Origin: an uncultured bacterium
GTDB taxonomy: Bacteria > CSSED10-310 > CALFER01
Direction: 5' to 3'
Length of the DNA: 64,000 nt
Assembly: GCA_937951895.1 (NCBI GenBank)
Contig: CALFER010000072.1
Location: 1-64,000, forward strand
Position 1 is the first letter of the stretch, and every line of letters starts with the position of its first letter. A program made the translations under genes and the position numbers. Below, one piece after another: positions 31,821 through 41,491 of the stretch. The notes under the pieces were generated by a model, which saw only the letters and a program-made list of their open reading frames with translations, made no database searches and was not told the origin of the DNA.

Positions 31821-33347
31821 TCATTTTCGCGGGAACAGGTTGGTCGATTCCCCGAATGGTGTTCCGGTTTTCAGAACACCAGCCAGAAAGTCATGCCGGT
31901 GTGCTGCCGGATCGACCGGTGATGCGCCGAGACTGACCAGAGCGTTACGTGCCAGCGTCGGCATGATCGGACAGGCCAGTTCGAACAGGATCCGAACCGA
32001 ATCCAGCATCGCGAATAAAATCCCGGCGACACGCTCCCGGTTTTCCGGCTGCTTCGCCAGCGACCAGGGAGCCTTGTCATTAAAATACACGTTCAATCGA
32101 TCCGCGATTTCGATCAACCCGCGTGCGAGATCCGGGATGGTGGTCAGATCGAGTTTTCCCAAGAGGTCGGTTGCTTTGGCGGCGGTCCAGTTTCGGATGG
32201 CGAGATCATCCGGATGGAGATCTCCGTGTTCGGGAACGGCAGGGCCGAATTGTCTGGCCGAGAATTTCAGGACGCGTGAATGAAGGTTGCCGATATTATT
32301 GGCGAGATCCGTATTGTAGCAGGCGATCACGAGAGCGTCGCTGATCTGGCTGTCCGTCGTGCCCATTGTTTTCGCGAGATAGTAGCGGAGCGCATCCACA
32401 CCGACCGATTCGATGACATGGTTCGGATCGACGACGTTTCCGAGCGACTTGGACATTTTCTGCCCGCCTTCTCCGACCCAGTATCCATGAATCCGGTATC
32501 GCCAGGGGGGGGTGATGTCGAGCGCTTTGAGCATGATCGGCCAGTAGATGATGTGGGTCTTGATGATGTCTTTGGCCATGAGATGCGTGGCGTGCGCCCA
32601 GAGTCGATCGAAATCGTCGGATTCGCCGTACCCGATATTCGAGATATAATTGATCAGGGCATCGAACCACACATAGGTCACATAATCGGGATCGAAGGGG
32701 AGTTCGATTCCGAGCCATACCCGGTTTCTGGGGCGGGAGATACACAGATCGTCGAGGGGTTCTTCGAGCATGGCGAGGACTTCGTCGCGGTAGAATGCCG
32801 GCTGAACGCGATCCGGTTCTTCTTTGAGCCATCCGACCAGCCAGGATTGGAACATCCCGAGTTTCAGGAAGTAATTGGTCTCGGACTGCTGAACGGGCGC
32901 TTTCTGATGATCCGGGCACCGGCCTGCTTCATCGAGATCCGAGAGTTTCTTGAATTGCTCGCATCCGACACAATACAGGCCGGTATAATCTTTTTTGTAG
33001 AGGAATCCTTTGTTCCAGAGTGTCTGCAGCACCCGTGCAACGACCGCCCGGTGTCCCGGCTGAGTCGTTCTCACGTAATAGTCATATGACACATCGAGTC
33101 TGTCGAACAATGTTCGGAATTTCATGGACTGGCCTGACAGGTAGGTTTCCTGATCGAGGCCGCTGGATTCGATCGCCTGCTGATTCTTCAATCCATGCTC
33201 GTCCGTTCCGGTTGAATAGAAGGTCTCGATCCCTCTCATGAGATTGCTGCGCTTGAGAACATCGCCCATGATGGAGGTATGCGCGTGTCCGATATGGGGA
33301 TCGCCGTTGACATAGTAGATTGGAGTGGTGATGTACTGAGTGTCCAT
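31821..33347 (-). CDS. metG: Methionyl-tRNA synthetase
   Basis: 508 residues, the short form without the C-terminal tRNA-binding domain. Class I motifs are HIGHAHT (residues about 18-24) and KMSKSLGNV (near 296); a zinc-binding knuckle is CVGCEQF followed by C and H (GRCPDHQ). The catalytic core charges methionine on tRNA-Met in the cytosol. AAAGGAG precedes the ATG, and no T-box or S-box leader is visible. It is the only translation gene in the window and sits alone between unrelated genes. Confidence 0.96.
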   Translation of the reverse strand: MDTQYITTPIYYVNGDPHIGHAHTSIMGDVLKRSNLMRGIETFYSTGTDEHGLKNQQAIESSGLDQETYLSGQSMKFRTLFDRLDVSYDYYVRTTQPGHRAVVARVLQTLWNKGFLYKKDYTGLYCVGCEQFKKLSDLDEAGRCPDHQKAPVQQSETNYFLKLGMFQSWLVGWLKEEPDRVQPAFYRDEVLAMLEEPLDDLCISRPRNRVWLGIELPFDPDYVTYVWFDALINYISNIGYGESDDFDRLWAHATHLMAKDIIKTHIIYWPIMLKALDITPPWRYRIHGYWVGEGGQKMSKSLGNVVDPNHVIESVGVDALRYYLAKTMGTTDSQISDALVIACYNTDLANNIGNLHSRVLKFSARQFGPAVPEHGDLHPDDLAIRNWTAAKATDLLGKLDLTTIPDLARGLIEIADRLNVYFNDKAPWSLAKQPENRERVAGILFAMLDSVRILFELACPIMPTLARNALVSLGASPVDPAAHRHDFLAGVLKTGTPFGESTNLFPRK

Positions 33348-33461
33348 GCAGGCAGTCTCCTTTCAGGATACCCGATCGATAACACCGGAAGTATGTATCA
33401 GGCGCATGCCATGGGGTCAATACCCTTGTGACCTGCGGGTCAGCACGCTTCGAAATGGCTC

Positions 33462-33490
33462 TTGAATGTCATCTTTCGAATCTCTATACT
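33462..33490 (+). promoter_or_regulatory. Sigma-70 promoter of the 33526 gene
   Basis: TTGAAT (33462-33467), 17 bases, TATACT (33485-33490). A leader of about 28 bases with GGGAGG leads to the ATG at 33526. Confidence 0.7.
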
Positions 33491-33525
33491 TGGGCTGCTC
33501 AACAGTAACGACCGGGAGGTTTCGC

Positions 33526-34131
33526 ATGAGACAGTGCGTGGAGCTGTTCGATCAGTATGCGTCCTATCGTCTGGTCGGTGTCATCACCGTCGGAATCAGT
33601 CGACTGCCGATCATCGGGTTCGGATTCCCCGATGATCTGGATCTCGGTGAATCCCCGCACAGCCGGATCGCGGATGTTCTGAAAACCGCACACACCGGAT
33701 CGCTGCAGATCACGCCGATCCGGGAGGATCTCGATCGGGTATCCTGGTCCATTCTCTCATCCCGGAATGACACGCCGGTCAAGGCGGATTTCACCGTTCA
33801 TCTCGAACTCCCCGTCCCTGTCCGATCGCCGCTGCACGGATCGGCGCTGTTTATTGAAACGGCCCGGGCCGATCTGGGTTTCGCTGTCGCCCTGACCGTC
33901 AATGAACTGTCTCATCTGGTGTTTTATGATGTTCTTGCGGGCGGCTGTGTCCGTCCTGAAGATGGATCGACACAGATTACCGGCCGCTTGTCGAAGTATG
34001 TATCGGGGCCTGCCGTTCCGATCCTGCGTGCTGTCGAATCGCTATATCGTGCCGAGGAACCGGACCGCGATATCGAGATCCGCGACGAGGATCTCGGGAT
34101 TATCTACCAATCGTTTGCCGGTCTGTCGTAG
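33526..34131 (+). CDS. Hypothetical soluble protein, 201 aa
   Basis: I do not recognise it. It begins MRQCVELFDQYASYRLVGVI, has no signal peptide or membrane span, and looks like a mixed alpha/beta protein with an acidic C-terminus (EEPDRDIEIRDEDLG). A good promoter and GGGAGG support expression from the ATG at 33526. It converges with the HEAT-like gene, with only 7 bases between the two stops and no terminator hairpin. Confidence 0.75.
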   Translation: MRQCVELFDQYASYRLVGVITVGISRLPIIGFGFPDDLDLGESPHSRIADVLKTAHTGSLQITPIREDLDRVSWSILSSRNDTPVKADFTVHLELPVPVRSPLHGSALFIETARADLGFAVALTVNELSHLVFYDVLAGGCVRPEDGSTQITGRLSKYVSGPAVPILRAVESLYRAEEPDRDIEIRDEDLGIIYQSFAGLS

Positions 34132-34138
34132 GGACCGA

Positions 34139-36523
34139 TCAGCCGCCGGAATCCAGTTTTGAAAGAGCGGCGCGCGCTTCGCGCCCCACGACGCCTCGTT
34201 TATGCGGTTTGTCGTTGGCCAGTGTTTCGAGCCATTTGCGGGCGTTCGGGTGTGTCACCATCGCCAGCGCGTCGACGGCGGCTTTCTTGATCGGAATCAT
34301 CCAGTTCGGCGTAATGATGCCCTCTTTCTGCGCCGCGATTTCAGCGATGGTTTCGACGATCTCCTCCACCGGAGCATTGGGGGTCAGGGCGATCTGGGCG
34401 AACAGCCGGATGATGCGCGTGCGTTCATCCAGATCGAGATCGGAGTTGACGGTGGCGAGACGTTGATAGAGTTCTTTGAGGCTCCGGAGGGATGACAGCA
34501 ACTTGAGATTTTCGATGACGCGGTAGGTTTCGTTGCGGATCGAGCGATTGCCGTCCCGGAGCGCCATGTTGAAGATCCGGATGACCGGGAGATCGGTATT
34601 CCGGGAGATCGCGTCGGGATTTTCAATCAACCGATTCGCGAGTCCGGAGATGATTTCGAAGCGGACATGCCAGTCCGGATCGCGCAGGGGATCGCGCAGG
34701 AGATTGGTGTTATCGAAGTCGACGACCTGGCTGAGCACGGTCGCGAGATTTCTTCGGAGATACCAGTTTTGGGTATTGAGTCCCGAAAGACAGATCCAGA
34801 TTGCGAATGTGTTGAATCGCGACAGTTCCTTGATGGTCTTGAATCGAGTATCCCGATCGTTCGCCACCAGATTCTTGAAGATGTCCTGGAAGACCGGGGC
34901 CTGAGCGAACGATTTCCAGGCACGCGTCAGCATCTCGCGTATTTCAAAATCCTCGAACTCCTCGGGATTGAGCGGAAACCCGGCCATGGGGGCCACTTTC
35001 TGGCGGAATTCATTAGGAGATGTCATCAGCAGAGAGTGTGCGGAATCCTGCCAGATACGGATCAGCATGAGCATCCTTGTTCGGGAGTGAGTTCGCATGG
35101 CGATATGGTCCGACGCGGTTTCGATGACCTTGCACGATGAAACCCGGTCGCAGTTCTGACAATGGAATTTGACGAGATGATCGAACACATCGCTGAAATA
35201 CTGCGCATTGTGATCATTGGGGGTCTCGATCAGATGCTTCAGCAATGTCGTCACGATCGCACTGCAACTCTCGCGATCTTCGGCCACATACTGCAGGATC
35301 CGGTTTTGAAACGCCGAGGCGACATCGGGATGCGGGTTTTCCATCGACGAGAACGTAGCGATTGTCAGCGTGATCACATCGTACACGAACCGAGGCTGCG
35401 ACAGGCGTGTGACCGCACTGAACACTTTTTCACTCAGAGACGGATACATCAGGATTCGCGGCAGCAACTCCTCGAGTTCCTCAAACACCCCGCTCATGTC
35501 AAATTTATCCGAGTTACCCGTTTCGATGACTTCCGTGACCAGAGCAGAAACCCGCGAGATGAACTGCTCCATGGTCCGGTTTTTCTCATCGAGACTCTTC
35601 CAGTATTCCCAGACACGTCTGACTTTCTGAGCTTCGATCTCCGGGGTCGTCGCCTGCAAGGGAGCAGGTGTTGCGCCATCCTGAATCATATCGAGTTGCT
35701 CATACAGCTCCGTGATTCCGGCACCCCGGCGCTCCGGCACAATTCCCAACAATGCGGGAGCGAGTTTCCGAAGGATGGCCAGCGCACGGACATCGTGTGT
35801 TTCCACCGATTTCTCACCCAGAATTTGTTGGATGATCGTGCCGATCAGATAAAACCACTTGTCTCCCATCGAATCCAGCGCATCGCGTGTGATGATCGGA
35901 TAACTGAAGGTCTCCTCACGCACGATCTGTTCGATGATCTGTCGGGACACGCTTCTGGATGAGGTGAGCAGTTCGTTGAGAAGTTTTTCGCGGACTTCTT
36001 CGCTGAGTTCTGTGCCGAGGCTGCCATCGAGGAAGTGCGAGAGCAGCAGGCTTTCGATCGAATCTCCTCCGTTGAGACTCGGCGATTCATTCAGTCGAAG
36101 CGCATAATTGGTGACCCCGTGCAGGGCCGCGATCAGTTTCGCCGAATCCGCCTTCGTGTTGACCACGGTCTTGATCGAATCCGCGAAGTGGATCAGTTCG
36201 ACTTCCGTGACATTGTGATTGAACGATATGGATTCGATGTGTTTGTCCTGAAGGATTCCGCGAAGTCGATTGAGAACGGGGTTGCGGCTCACGACCTGCT
36301 CGGGAATGACAGAACTCCCGATGAAAAAGGAATCGTTCTCCAGGACGACATGGATGTCCTTCCGGTGCTCCAGAAGGGTTTGAATCGCCGCCAGACATTC
36401 TCCTGCAATCTCTTTGGTGGCGGGATGCCGATTCGAATACATCTCGACGTTCTTTATCAAGTTGTACAGCCCGATTAAAAACTTGATACCCCTCTCAACA
36501 ACCTCATCCTGTCGATAATTCAT
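34139..36523 (-). CDS. HEAT-repeat-like cytosolic protein, 794 aa
   Basis: Long all-helical soluble protein. The N-terminus (GLYNLIKNVEMYSNRHPATKEI) and the following GSSVIPEQVVSRNPVLNRLR region recur in uncharacterised large proteins of Gram-negative bacteria. The C-terminal 250 residues hold HEAT-like helical pairs (LRDPLRDPDWHVRFEIISGL, ALRDGNRSIRNETYRVIENL). HEAT folds usually serve as binding scaffolds; no catalytic motif is seen. GGAGG precedes the ATG at 36523. Confidence 0.8.
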   Translation of the reverse strand: MNYRQDEVVERGIKFLIGLYNLIKNVEMYSNRHPATKEIAGECLAAIQTLLEHRKDIHVVLENDSFFIGSSVIPEQVVSRNPVLNRLRGILQDKHIESISFNHNVTEVELIHFADSIKTVVNTKADSAKLIAALHGVTNYALRLNESPSLNGGDSIESLLLSHFLDGSLGTELSEEVREKLLNELLTSSRSVSRQIIEQIVREETFSYPIITRDALDSMGDKWFYLIGTIIQQILGEKSVETHDVRALAILRKLAPALLGIVPERRGAGITELYEQLDMIQDGATPAPLQATTPEIEAQKVRRVWEYWKSLDEKNRTMEQFISRVSALVTEVIETGNSDKFDMSGVFEELEELLPRILMYPSLSEKVFSAVTRLSQPRFVYDVITLTIATFSSMENPHPDVASAFQNRILQYVAEDRESCSAIVTTLLKHLIETPNDHNAQYFSDVFDHLVKFHCQNCDRVSSCKVIETASDHIAMRTHSRTRMLMLIRIWQDSAHSLLMTSPNEFRQKVAPMAGFPLNPEEFEDFEIREMLTRAWKSFAQAPVFQDIFKNLVANDRDTRFKTIKELSRFNTFAIWICLSGLNTQNWYLRRNLATVLSQVVDFDNTNLLRDPLRDPDWHVRFEIISGLANRLIENPDAISRNTDLPVIRIFNMALRDGNRSIRNETYRVIENLKLLSSLRSLKELYQRLATVNSDLDLDERTRIIRLFAQIALTPNAPVEEIVETIAEIAAQKEGIITPNWMIPIKKAAVDALAMVTHPNARKWLETLANDKPHKRGVVGREARAALSKLDSGG

Positions 36524-36641
36524 CGAAACCTCCAGGGAAGTCGAATCTTAAAAAACGATAGTATTCTACCTGAATCCGCCTGCAAGCGCAAGTGGCCCCG
36601 CCCGACCTTGCATCGCCAGTGATGACCGAGCGATATCGTCT

Positions 36642-36669
36642 TTGAGTTTATGATCATCTTCGGTATAAT
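36642..36669 (+). promoter_or_regulatory. Sigma-70 promoter of the SPFH gene pair
   Basis: TTGAGT (36642-36647), 16 bases, perfect TATAAT (36664-36669). AAAGGAGG at 36686-36693 precedes the ATG at 36703. Confidence 0.65.
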
Positions 36670-36702
36670 CATGATGCGTCCAGCGAAAGGAGGATCCATA
36701 TC

Positions 36703-37794
36703 ATGTCTGACCGATGGCCCGAAGGGGTCGTACCCTTTGCCACCGCGGGGAAGTCCGTCCGCCGGTTGCTCAAGCACTTCTTCATTTACGGCCTGATTCT
36801 GACCGCAATCCTGCTGACAACCTACAACATGCTCCTGGTCTATGTCGCACCCGGCGAGTTTGCGCTGAAGGAAGTCAAAATCGGAATCACACGCGGAATT
36901 CAACCCACCATTCATGAAGCCGGGCTGATGTTCCGCAAGCCATTCGGAATGGAATTCGTCCATGTTTTTCCCAAGACGATGCTCGTGTACGAAATGACCA
37001 ACTTCCCGGATGTCGAATCCAAGCGGGGTTTGATTCATTATCGGCATGACAAGGCGGCTCACATCCAGACATCCGACGGGTTCTTCGTCGATATCGACTG
37101 CACGATCATGTACCGGATCAGCGACCCTTACAAAGTGCTCACGCAGATCGGACCCGGTCGGCTGTACGAAGACAACGGCATCATTCCGAAAGCCGAACCG
37201 GTCCTCAAGCAGGCGCTCGGACAACTGACCACGGAAGAATTCTACAACTCCCCTCTCCGATATTCCAAAGCACTCATCGCCAAGGACATGCTCAATGAAC
37301 AACTCAATTCCAAAGGCATCAGCATCGATCAGATTCTGATCCGCTACTTCATTTACTCTCCGGAAATCCAGAAAAACATCGAGGAGAAGAAACTGAAGGA
37401 TCAGCTTGTCTTCAAGAATCAGGCGGAAGGACGTGCTGCGACGGAAGAGGCGAACCTGAAGCGGATCACGCAGGAAGGCGAAGCGACGGTACAGGTCAAG
37501 TTGCAGGAAGGAGCGGCATATGTGACTGAAAAAACAGCCGAAATCGATCTCTATCGACGCTCCCGCCAGGCCGAAGCCGACCTCTTGGTCAAACTGGCCG
37601 AAGCCCGGAAAACCGAACTCAGGAACCAAGCACTCGAAGGGATCGGATCGGACAAGATGGTCGGACTGAAAATGGCGGAAACGCTGGCCGGCCTGGAAGT
37701 CGTCGTGCTTCCTTCAAATGGGCCGAACGGCCTCAATCCTCTCGACCTGCGCAAATCCCTCAATCTCTTCGAAGTCCGGGAGGGCAAACCATGA
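36703..37794 (+). CDS. SPFH/prohibitin-family membrane protein (upstream gene of pair)
   Basis: 363 residues. A single N-terminal membrane span (FFIYGLILTAILLTTYNMLLV, about 27-47) leads to an SPFH domain (VAPGEFALKEVKIGITRGIQP ... DGFFVDIDCTIMYRISDPYK) and a long charged coiled coil rich in Glu, Lys and Ala. This is the HflK/stomatin/prohibitin layout; such proteins form large ring scaffolds on membranes and often regulate proteases. No protease gene is next to it. It overlaps the second SPFH gene by 4 bases (ATGA). Confidence 0.9.
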   Translation: MSDRWPEGVVPFATAGKSVRRLLKHFFIYGLILTAILLTTYNMLLVYVAPGEFALKEVKIGITRGIQPTIHEAGLMFRKPFGMEFVHVFPKTMLVYEMTNFPDVESKRGLIHYRHDKAAHIQTSDGFFVDIDCTIMYRISDPYKVLTQIGPGRLYEDNGIIPKAEPVLKQALGQLTTEEFYNSPLRYSKALIAKDMLNEQLNSKGISIDQILIRYFIYSPEIQKNIEEKKLKDQLVFKNQAEGRAATEEANLKRITQEGEATVQVKLQEGAAYVTEKTAEIDLYRRSRQAEADLLVKLAEARKTELRNQALEGIGSDKMVGLKMAETLAGLEVVVLPSNGPNGLNPLDLRKSLNLFEVREGKP

Positions 37795-38816
37795 AATCGA
37801 TCTTCAGACTCACCCTGCCCGCTCTTGCCGCATTCATCCTCAACGCATGCCTGGTCGTCAACACCGACACGACGGAAGTCGGCATCCGCACGCGTCTGAT
37901 CGGTCCCAACCGAGGGATCGAACAGAAGATCTACCCACCCGGAAGCACCTATTTTTTCATGCCGTTCGTCAATGACTGGCATACTTTCGACACCAAACTG
38001 GTGAACCTCGAAATGACGCTCGATCAGGGAAAAGGCGAACGCAAACGCCGGGATGATCTCCTGTTCAAAACCATCGACGGTAACGATATCTCGCTCGATG
38101 TCATCATCAGTTATCGGATCGACCCCGAAAAAGCTCCATTCATTCTGGATCACGTGGCGGGTGACGATCTCGAACTCCGCAATCTCGTGATCCGGACCAT
38201 TACACGGAGCCGGCCAAGGGATTTGTTCGGTGAGTTGTCGACCGAGGATTTCTACGTTGCCGAGAAGCGCGACGAGAAGGCGTTGAAGGCCGCCGCGGAA
38301 CTCAATTCCATGCTCATGCCCTATGGCGTCATCGTCGAGAGAGTCCTCACCCGCGATTACCGTTTCAACGACGCCTATCAGAAGGCGATCGAAGATAAAA
38401 AGGTTGCGGATCAGATGGCCGAAAAGAACAAATCGTCCGCCAGAGCGGCTCTCGAGGAATACCGGAAGAAACTCGAGGAAGCCAAGGGCGAGGTTGCGAA
38501 GATGAAAGCCAAGGTCGACGGAGAATATCTCCAGGCAAAAATCGCCGCGGATGCCTATTACAATCAGCAGGAGAAAATCGCGGCAGCCGTGGATGCCGAG
38601 GGAATCGCGGAAGCGCGCGGCATCACGGAAATGAACAAAGCGCTCGCCGGTGCCGGCGGCGAAGTCATGGTCAAACTCAAGATCGCCGAGGCTCTGGCAG
38701 GCAAAAAAATCATTCTTCTGCCGACGACCGGCGGCACGATGGATCTCCGAACGCTGAACATGAACGATCTGCTCTCTGTTTACGGTGTGCAGAAACTGAG
38801 TTCAGACAGTCAGTAG
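37791..38816 (+). CDS. SPFH/prohibitin-family protein with N-terminal leader (second of pair)
   Basis: 341 residues. The short hydrophobic leader ends in AFILNACLVVNT, a near-lipobox (N at -2), so it may be a lipoprotein rather than a spanning protein. The SPFH domain follows (TEVGIRTRLIGPNRGIEQKI, ISLDVIISYRID), then a coiled coil (about 190-280) and a C-terminal glycine/alanine-rich segment. Together with the gene before it, it probably forms a hetero-oligomeric ring like HflK-HflC. Confidence 0.88.
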   Translation: MKSIFRLTLPALAAFILNACLVVNTDTTEVGIRTRLIGPNRGIEQKIYPPGSTYFFMPFVNDWHTFDTKLVNLEMTLDQGKGERKRRDDLLFKTIDGNDISLDVIISYRIDPEKAPFILDHVAGDDLELRNLVIRTITRSRPRDLFGELSTEDFYVAEKRDEKALKAAAELNSMLMPYGVIVERVLTRDYRFNDAYQKAIEDKKVADQMAEKNKSSARAALEEYRKKLEEAKGEVAKMKAKVDGEYLQAKIAADAYYNQQEKIAAAVDAEGIAEARGITEMNKALAGAGGEVMVKLKIAEALAGKKIILLPTTGGTMDLRTLNMNDLLSVYGVQKLSSDSQ

Positions 38817-38835
38817 ACCGCGCCACCTCATTTTA

Positions 38836-38865
38836 TTGGCATTTCCGGACGTCTCTTTTTATACT
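38836..38865 (+). promoter_or_regulatory. Promoter of the surface-glycan gene pair at 38889
   Basis: TTGGCA (38836-38841), 18 bases, TATACT (38860-38865). GGAGG at 38876-38880 precedes the ATG at 38889. Confidence 0.55.
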
Positions 38866-38888
38866 GCACGCCGACGGAGGCCTATTGT

Positions 38889-40190
38889 ATGCCGGAACAT
38901 CACGACATCATCATCATCGGAGCCGGCCCCGCGGGACTCGCGGCCGCCAATAAACTGCACCGTGACTGCATCCTGCTCGAATCCGAAGATCGCCCGGGCG
39001 GACTCATGCGGTCAAAAGTCATCAACGGATACACATTCGACTGGGCCGGACACATCTTCTTCACATCCATCCCGCGCATTCAGGCATGGGTCCAATCGCT
39101 TCTTCCGGATAACCTGATCGATCATCAGCGAGAATCCTGGATATTTTCCAAAGGCGTCTACACTCGCTACCCGTTTCAGGCCAACACCTACGGCCTCCCG
39201 GTAGACGTGGTCAAGGAATGCCTGATGGGGCTGATCGAAGCCCATCAGACACCTCGACAGGCGCCGCCCGCACACTTCCTCGACTGGATCCTGCACACGT
39301 ACGGCAAGGGAATCGCGCGACATTTCATGGTACCTTACAATGAAAAGATCTGGGGACGGGATCTCCGCACCATGAGCTACACATGGCTCGAGGGACGGGT
39401 TCCCAGACCGGGGCTGTCGGAATTCATCGACGGCGCACTCGCGGAAGGCCGCAGGGACATGGGCCCCAATGCCCGATTCCAGTACCCTCGCACGGGCGGC
39501 ATGCAGTCACTTGCCGATGCGCTCGCACGCCCCGTCTCCTCGACCATCCGCCTCAACACGCCCGTCACCCGGATCGATCCCGTCGCACACACTCTGCAAA
39601 CCGGAACAGGCGAGGTATTCAGCTACACCGAGTTGATCGTGACAGCTCCCCTCCCCGCACTGGCCGGAATGACGGATTCCATGCCCGATGATCTGCGGCG
39701 CGAAGCGGAATCCCTGGCCTTCCTGCCTGTCATCTGCGTCAATGTCGGGATTCGAAGACCGGAAATCACGGAAAAACATTGGATTTATTACCCCGAACCC
39801 GAGTTTCTCTTCCATCGGATCTTCGTCCAGGGAAATGCCTCGCCGACCGTCTGCCCGCCCGGATCGTTTTCGTTCACCGCCGAAATCACTGTGTCGGAAT
39901 CGAAACGGGTCGACCCGTCCCGTTCCGGAGATCGTACCGTGAACGATGCGATTGCGGCGGGACTGATCAGCCGAAATGATGGGATCGAGTGTGTCGATAC
40001 GATCACGATTCCATATGGCTATGTGGTGCCGACGGACGATATGACGGCGCGTGTCGATCGGATCCGGCAATACTACGAATCGTTCGGGATTCACCTCGCC
40101 GGACGATTCGCCGAGTGGAAATACTACAACATGGACCATGCGCTCGACGCAGGGTGGACACTCGCCGATACGCTGTCCGGACGACGATGA
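38889..40190 (+). CDS. FAD-dependent amine oxidase/UDP-galactopyranose-mutase-like protein
   Basis: 433 residues. The N-terminal dinucleotide fold is IIIIGAGPAGLAAANKL, followed by ESEDRPGGLMRS, the second FAD motif. WAGHIFF, PYNEKIWG and a C-terminal WKYYNMDHALDAG segment match NAD(P)-binding oxidoreductases of the protoporphyrinogen oxidase/UGM group found in polysaccharide clusters. It is probably a sugar-nucleotide or polyprenyl-intermediate enzyme for surface glycan; the substrate is not clear. It overlaps the glycosyltransferase gene by 4 bases. Confidence 0.85.
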   Translation: MPEHHDIIIIGAGPAGLAAANKLHRDCILLESEDRPGGLMRSKVINGYTFDWAGHIFFTSIPRIQAWVQSLLPDNLIDHQRESWIFSKGVYTRYPFQANTYGLPVDVVKECLMGLIEAHQTPRQAPPAHFLDWILHTYGKGIARHFMVPYNEKIWGRDLRTMSYTWLEGRVPRPGLSEFIDGALAEGRRDMGPNARFQYPRTGGMQSLADALARPVSSTIRLNTPVTRIDPVAHTLQTGTGEVFSYTELIVTAPLPALAGMTDSMPDDLRREAESLAFLPVICVNVGIRRPEITEKHWIYYPEPEFLFHRIFVQGNASPTVCPPGSFSFTAEITVSESKRVDPSRSGDRTVNDAIAAGLISRNDGIECVDTITIPYGYVVPTDDMTARVDRIRQYYESFGIHLAGRFAEWKYYNMDHALDAGWTLADTLSGRR

Positions 40191-41491
40191 AATCGATTAT
40201 CCGGAATACCAAAATCCTGGTGAGAGCGGCAGGATGCATGGGACGATCGGTTATGGCGAGGATCCGGAGGCAGCGCGCGGCATCCGTCCCGGATGGACCG
40301 CCCTGCTTCGTGCTGTATTCCATCATCCCCTGGGACGGCGTCTGGCAGCGCCCGCAGCATTTCGCCCAGCGTCTGGCGCGTCGATATCCCGTCATCTATG
40401 TCGATCCGATCGGCATACAGCACCTTGAATCCGGGCCTCATCACCCGGTTGTCCGCCGTATCCATGAATCTCTGCATGTGCTTCAGCCGCGTGTGCTTCC
40501 GGGCGGAAAAACCAACTCACGGATCAGCCGTCTGAATGACCCGATCATCATGGATCACATTTCCAGCCTCGTGCAGGAACTGAATCTGTCCCGTCCGGTT
40601 CTCATCAGCAACACCCCTTTCGCAGACGGCATCGCGCGCGACCCTCTCTGGACGATGGTCGTATACGATATCATCGACGATTTTATCTCGACATCCTGGG
40701 CCCCTCCCGATGCAAAGGCGCGTGAAAACCGGCTGTTTTCTGCAGCAAAAACTGTATTTACAGGCACCTACAGTCTCCTTGAGAAAAAACGCGGCATGCA
40801 TCCGGAGATCGAATACATACCGTGTGGCGTCGAAACGGATCATTTTTCGAAGGCGAACCTCACGGACACTCCGCTGCCGGACGATATCCGCGCGATTCCG
40901 CGTCCGGTTCTGGGGTATTTCGGCGCGCTGAATGAACGAATCGATGCCGATCTCATCGTCAACCTGGCACAGGCAATTCCGACCGCTTCCATTGTTCTGA
41001 TCGGTCCGATCATGGCGGATTTCGGACTGAGTGATTTCGAACCGCGATGGGCATCGGTTTACAATTCGACGGATCAGCCGGGATTTCGGATGAAAGCCAT
41101 GCCGCCCAACATTCACATGCTCGGGATCCGTGCCTACCGCGAACTGCCTTCCTACCTGAAGGCGTTCGATCTGTGCCTGATGCCGTATGTCATCAACGAC
41201 GTGACGCGCGACATCCATCCCGTGAAGATACTCGAGTATCTGGTTTCGGGTCGCCCGGTCGTCTCGACCGCTGTTCCCGATGTCGAACGTTTCTACACGG
41301 GATTGACGGACATCGCCCGGTCATACGAAGAGTTCTGCGCACTGGTCCGGAAAAATCTCGAATCGGATACTCCGGCCGCCGCCCAGGCGCGCATCGCATT
41401 CGCCCGATCGAAAAGCTGGGAGGACATGTCGGACAGGATGCTTGCGAACATCTTTCGACACATGACTTACGGAACGCCGACGAAGAGCTGA
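40187..41491 (+). CDS. Glycosyltransferase, GT4/TuaH-like
   Basis: 434 residues. The N-terminal PWDGVWQRPQHFAQRLARRY is typical of TuaH-type glycosyltransferases. The C-terminal Rossmann half has GYFGALNERIDADLI, then YRELPSYLKAFDLCLMPY and PVKILEYLVSGRPVVST, the nucleotide-sugar binding region of GT-B enzymes. The protein is cytosolic. Its ATG overlaps the preceding stop (ATGA). Its last 25 bases overlap, tail to tail, the O-antigen-ligase-like gene. Confidence 0.92.
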   Translation: MKSIIRNTKILVRAAGCMGRSVMARIRRQRAASVPDGPPCFVLYSIIPWDGVWQRPQHFAQRLARRYPVIYVDPIGIQHLESGPHHPVVRRIHESLHVLQPRVLPGGKTNSRISRLNDPIIMDHISSLVQELNLSRPVLISNTPFADGIARDPLWTMVVYDIIDDFISTSWAPPDAKARENRLFSAAKTVFTGTYSLLEKKRGMHPEIEYIPCGVETDHFSKANLTDTPLPDDIRAIPRPVLGYFGALNERIDADLIVNLAQAIPTASIVLIGPIMADFGLSDFEPRWASVYNSTDQPGFRMKAMPPNIHMLGIRAYRELPSYLKAFDLCLMPYVINDVTRDIHPVKILEYLVSGRPVVSTAVPDVERFYTGLTDIARSYEEFCALVRKNLESDTPAAAQARIAFARSKSWEDMSDRMLANIFRHMTYGTPTKS

